6,781 bases of DNA, from the NCBI GenBank assembly GCA_017477005.1, contig JAFUXY010000264.1, positions 1-6,781 of the forward strand, read 5' to 3'. Positions 6,281 to 6,781 of the stretch are shown here, in pieces (position 1 is the stretch's first letter; every line of letters starts with the position of its first letter). The notes under the pieces are model-generated. The model worked only from the letters and a program-made list of their open reading frames with translations. It did not search any database and had not been told where the DNA came from. Source of the DNA: Lachnospiraceae bacterium. GTDB lineage: Bacteria; Bacillota; Clostridia; Lachnospirales; Lachnospiraceae. A program made the position numbers and the translations under genes.

Positions 6281-6781
6281 TTACCAGTCGTCATCGTCGT
6301 CATCGGAGCCTGCATTCTGCTCAGCTTCCAAGGCCTGCTTGTCCAGTATACGCATGAACGGCGTGTATACGACAACCGATACCACCAGTACCAGTGCCTG
6401 CAAAATAGCGGTTCGCACACCTCCGATGATGAAACCGGAAATAATAGGCGGCGTCGTCCACGGCACATAAATACCTCGATACATCGGACACAAACCGGTA
6501 TAAATCGCTATATACTCCAACGTACATGAAATCATCGGAACCAGGATGAACGGAACTGCCGCGATCGGGTTCATAACGATCGGGATACCGAAGATGATCG
6601 GCTCATTGATGTTGAATACGCCAGGGCCGATTGCGATACTACCAAGCGCCTTGTACTGTGCGGATTTTGCAAAGAACAGGCAGTAGATAGCGATACCGAT
6701 CGTGATACCGGAACCGGTGATCGTGATCATGTTCTCATAGAACTGCTGCGTCACAACGTGCCCGCCAAGCGCTCTCGTCAC
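6281..6781 (-). CDS. PTS lactose/cellobiose-family EIIC permease, C-terminal part (runs off right edge)
   Basis: This is the C-terminal 167 or so residues of an integral-membrane EIIC, which binds and translocates a beta-glucoside or chitobiose-type sugar coupled to phosphorylation by EIIB. The frame is open to the window edge, and the GTG at 6781 is more likely an internal Val codon than a start, since the family runs to about 430 residues. The signature NINEPIIFGIPIVMNP (57-72 of the visible part) contains the conserved sugar-binding Asn-Glu segment, and VPWTTPPIISG (106-116) is a second family block. Hydrophobic segments lie near 22-38, 47-70, 72-94 and 112-141. The cytosolic tail is unusual: six consecutive Asp then a terminal Trp. 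EIIA follows after 82 bases; EIIB is not in the window and may lie upstream, beyond the edge. Confidence 0.94.
   Translation of the reverse strand: MTRALGGHVVTQQFYENMITITGSGITIGIAIYCLFFAKSAQYKALGSIAIGPGVFNINEPIIFGIPIVMNPIAAVPFILVPMISCTLEYIAIYTGLCPMYRGIYVPWTTPPIISGFIIGGVRTAILQALVLVVSVVVYTPFMRILDKQALEAEQNAGSDDDDDDW

Noticed and set aside
1..6781. Search by eye for CRISPR arrays, tRNA genes, IS ends, phage or defence genes
   Set aside because: No spaced direct repeats, cloverleaf-like sequence, transposase motif or defence-type domain was seen on either strand.

Overview
The window looks like ordinary chromosomal DNA from a Gram-positive, probably clostridial (Bacillota) bacterium. The evidence is the strong AGGAGG-type ribosome binding sites, sigma-A-like promoters, a lactose/cellobiose-family PTS, and an anabolic leuB-ilvD-ilvB gene order. 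The genes appear somewhat above 50% GC and the intergenic stretches are AT-rich. I cannot name the species. Every gene I can support is on the minus strand, so transcription runs from high to low coordinates. Nothing convincing is encoded on the plus strand; its long open frames are antisense shadows.

In the direction of transcription there are three units. (1) At the right edge is the C-terminal part of a PTS EIIC permease (6781 to 6281), then the complete EIIA subunit (6198 to 5872). An intrinsic terminator (5784-5815) follows. (2) A strong promoter (5734-5762) then drives a Cof/HAD-IIB-type phosphatase gene (5691 to 4879). (3) A second good promoter (4859-4887) has a -35 box that coincides with the last two sense codons of the HAD gene. 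It precedes a tight amino-acid biosynthesis operon: leuB (4817-3726), ilvD (3721-2054), ilvB (2007 or 2016 to 328), and serC, which starts at 331 and runs off the left edge.

The gene products of unit 3 fit together. IlvB (acetolactate synthase) and IlvD (dihydroxyacid dehydratase) serve valine, leucine and isoleucine synthesis, LeuB serves the leucine branch, and SerC makes phosphoserine. The ilvB-serC junction is a 4-base ATGA overlap, so a serine-pathway gene appears translationally coupled to a branched-chain operon. No ilvN, ilvC, leuA or leuCD lies in the window, and the leuB leader is too short for a T-box. The PTS unit presumably belongs to a beta-glucoside or chitobiose-type sugar uptake system whose remaining parts lie beyond the right edge.

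I found no mobile element, CRISPR array, tRNA, rRNA or evident new defence or metabolic system. The points worth a second look are the serC coupling, the missing regulatory subunit and isomerase genes, the promoter embedded in the HAD gene's end, and an Asp6-Trp tail on the EIIC permease.
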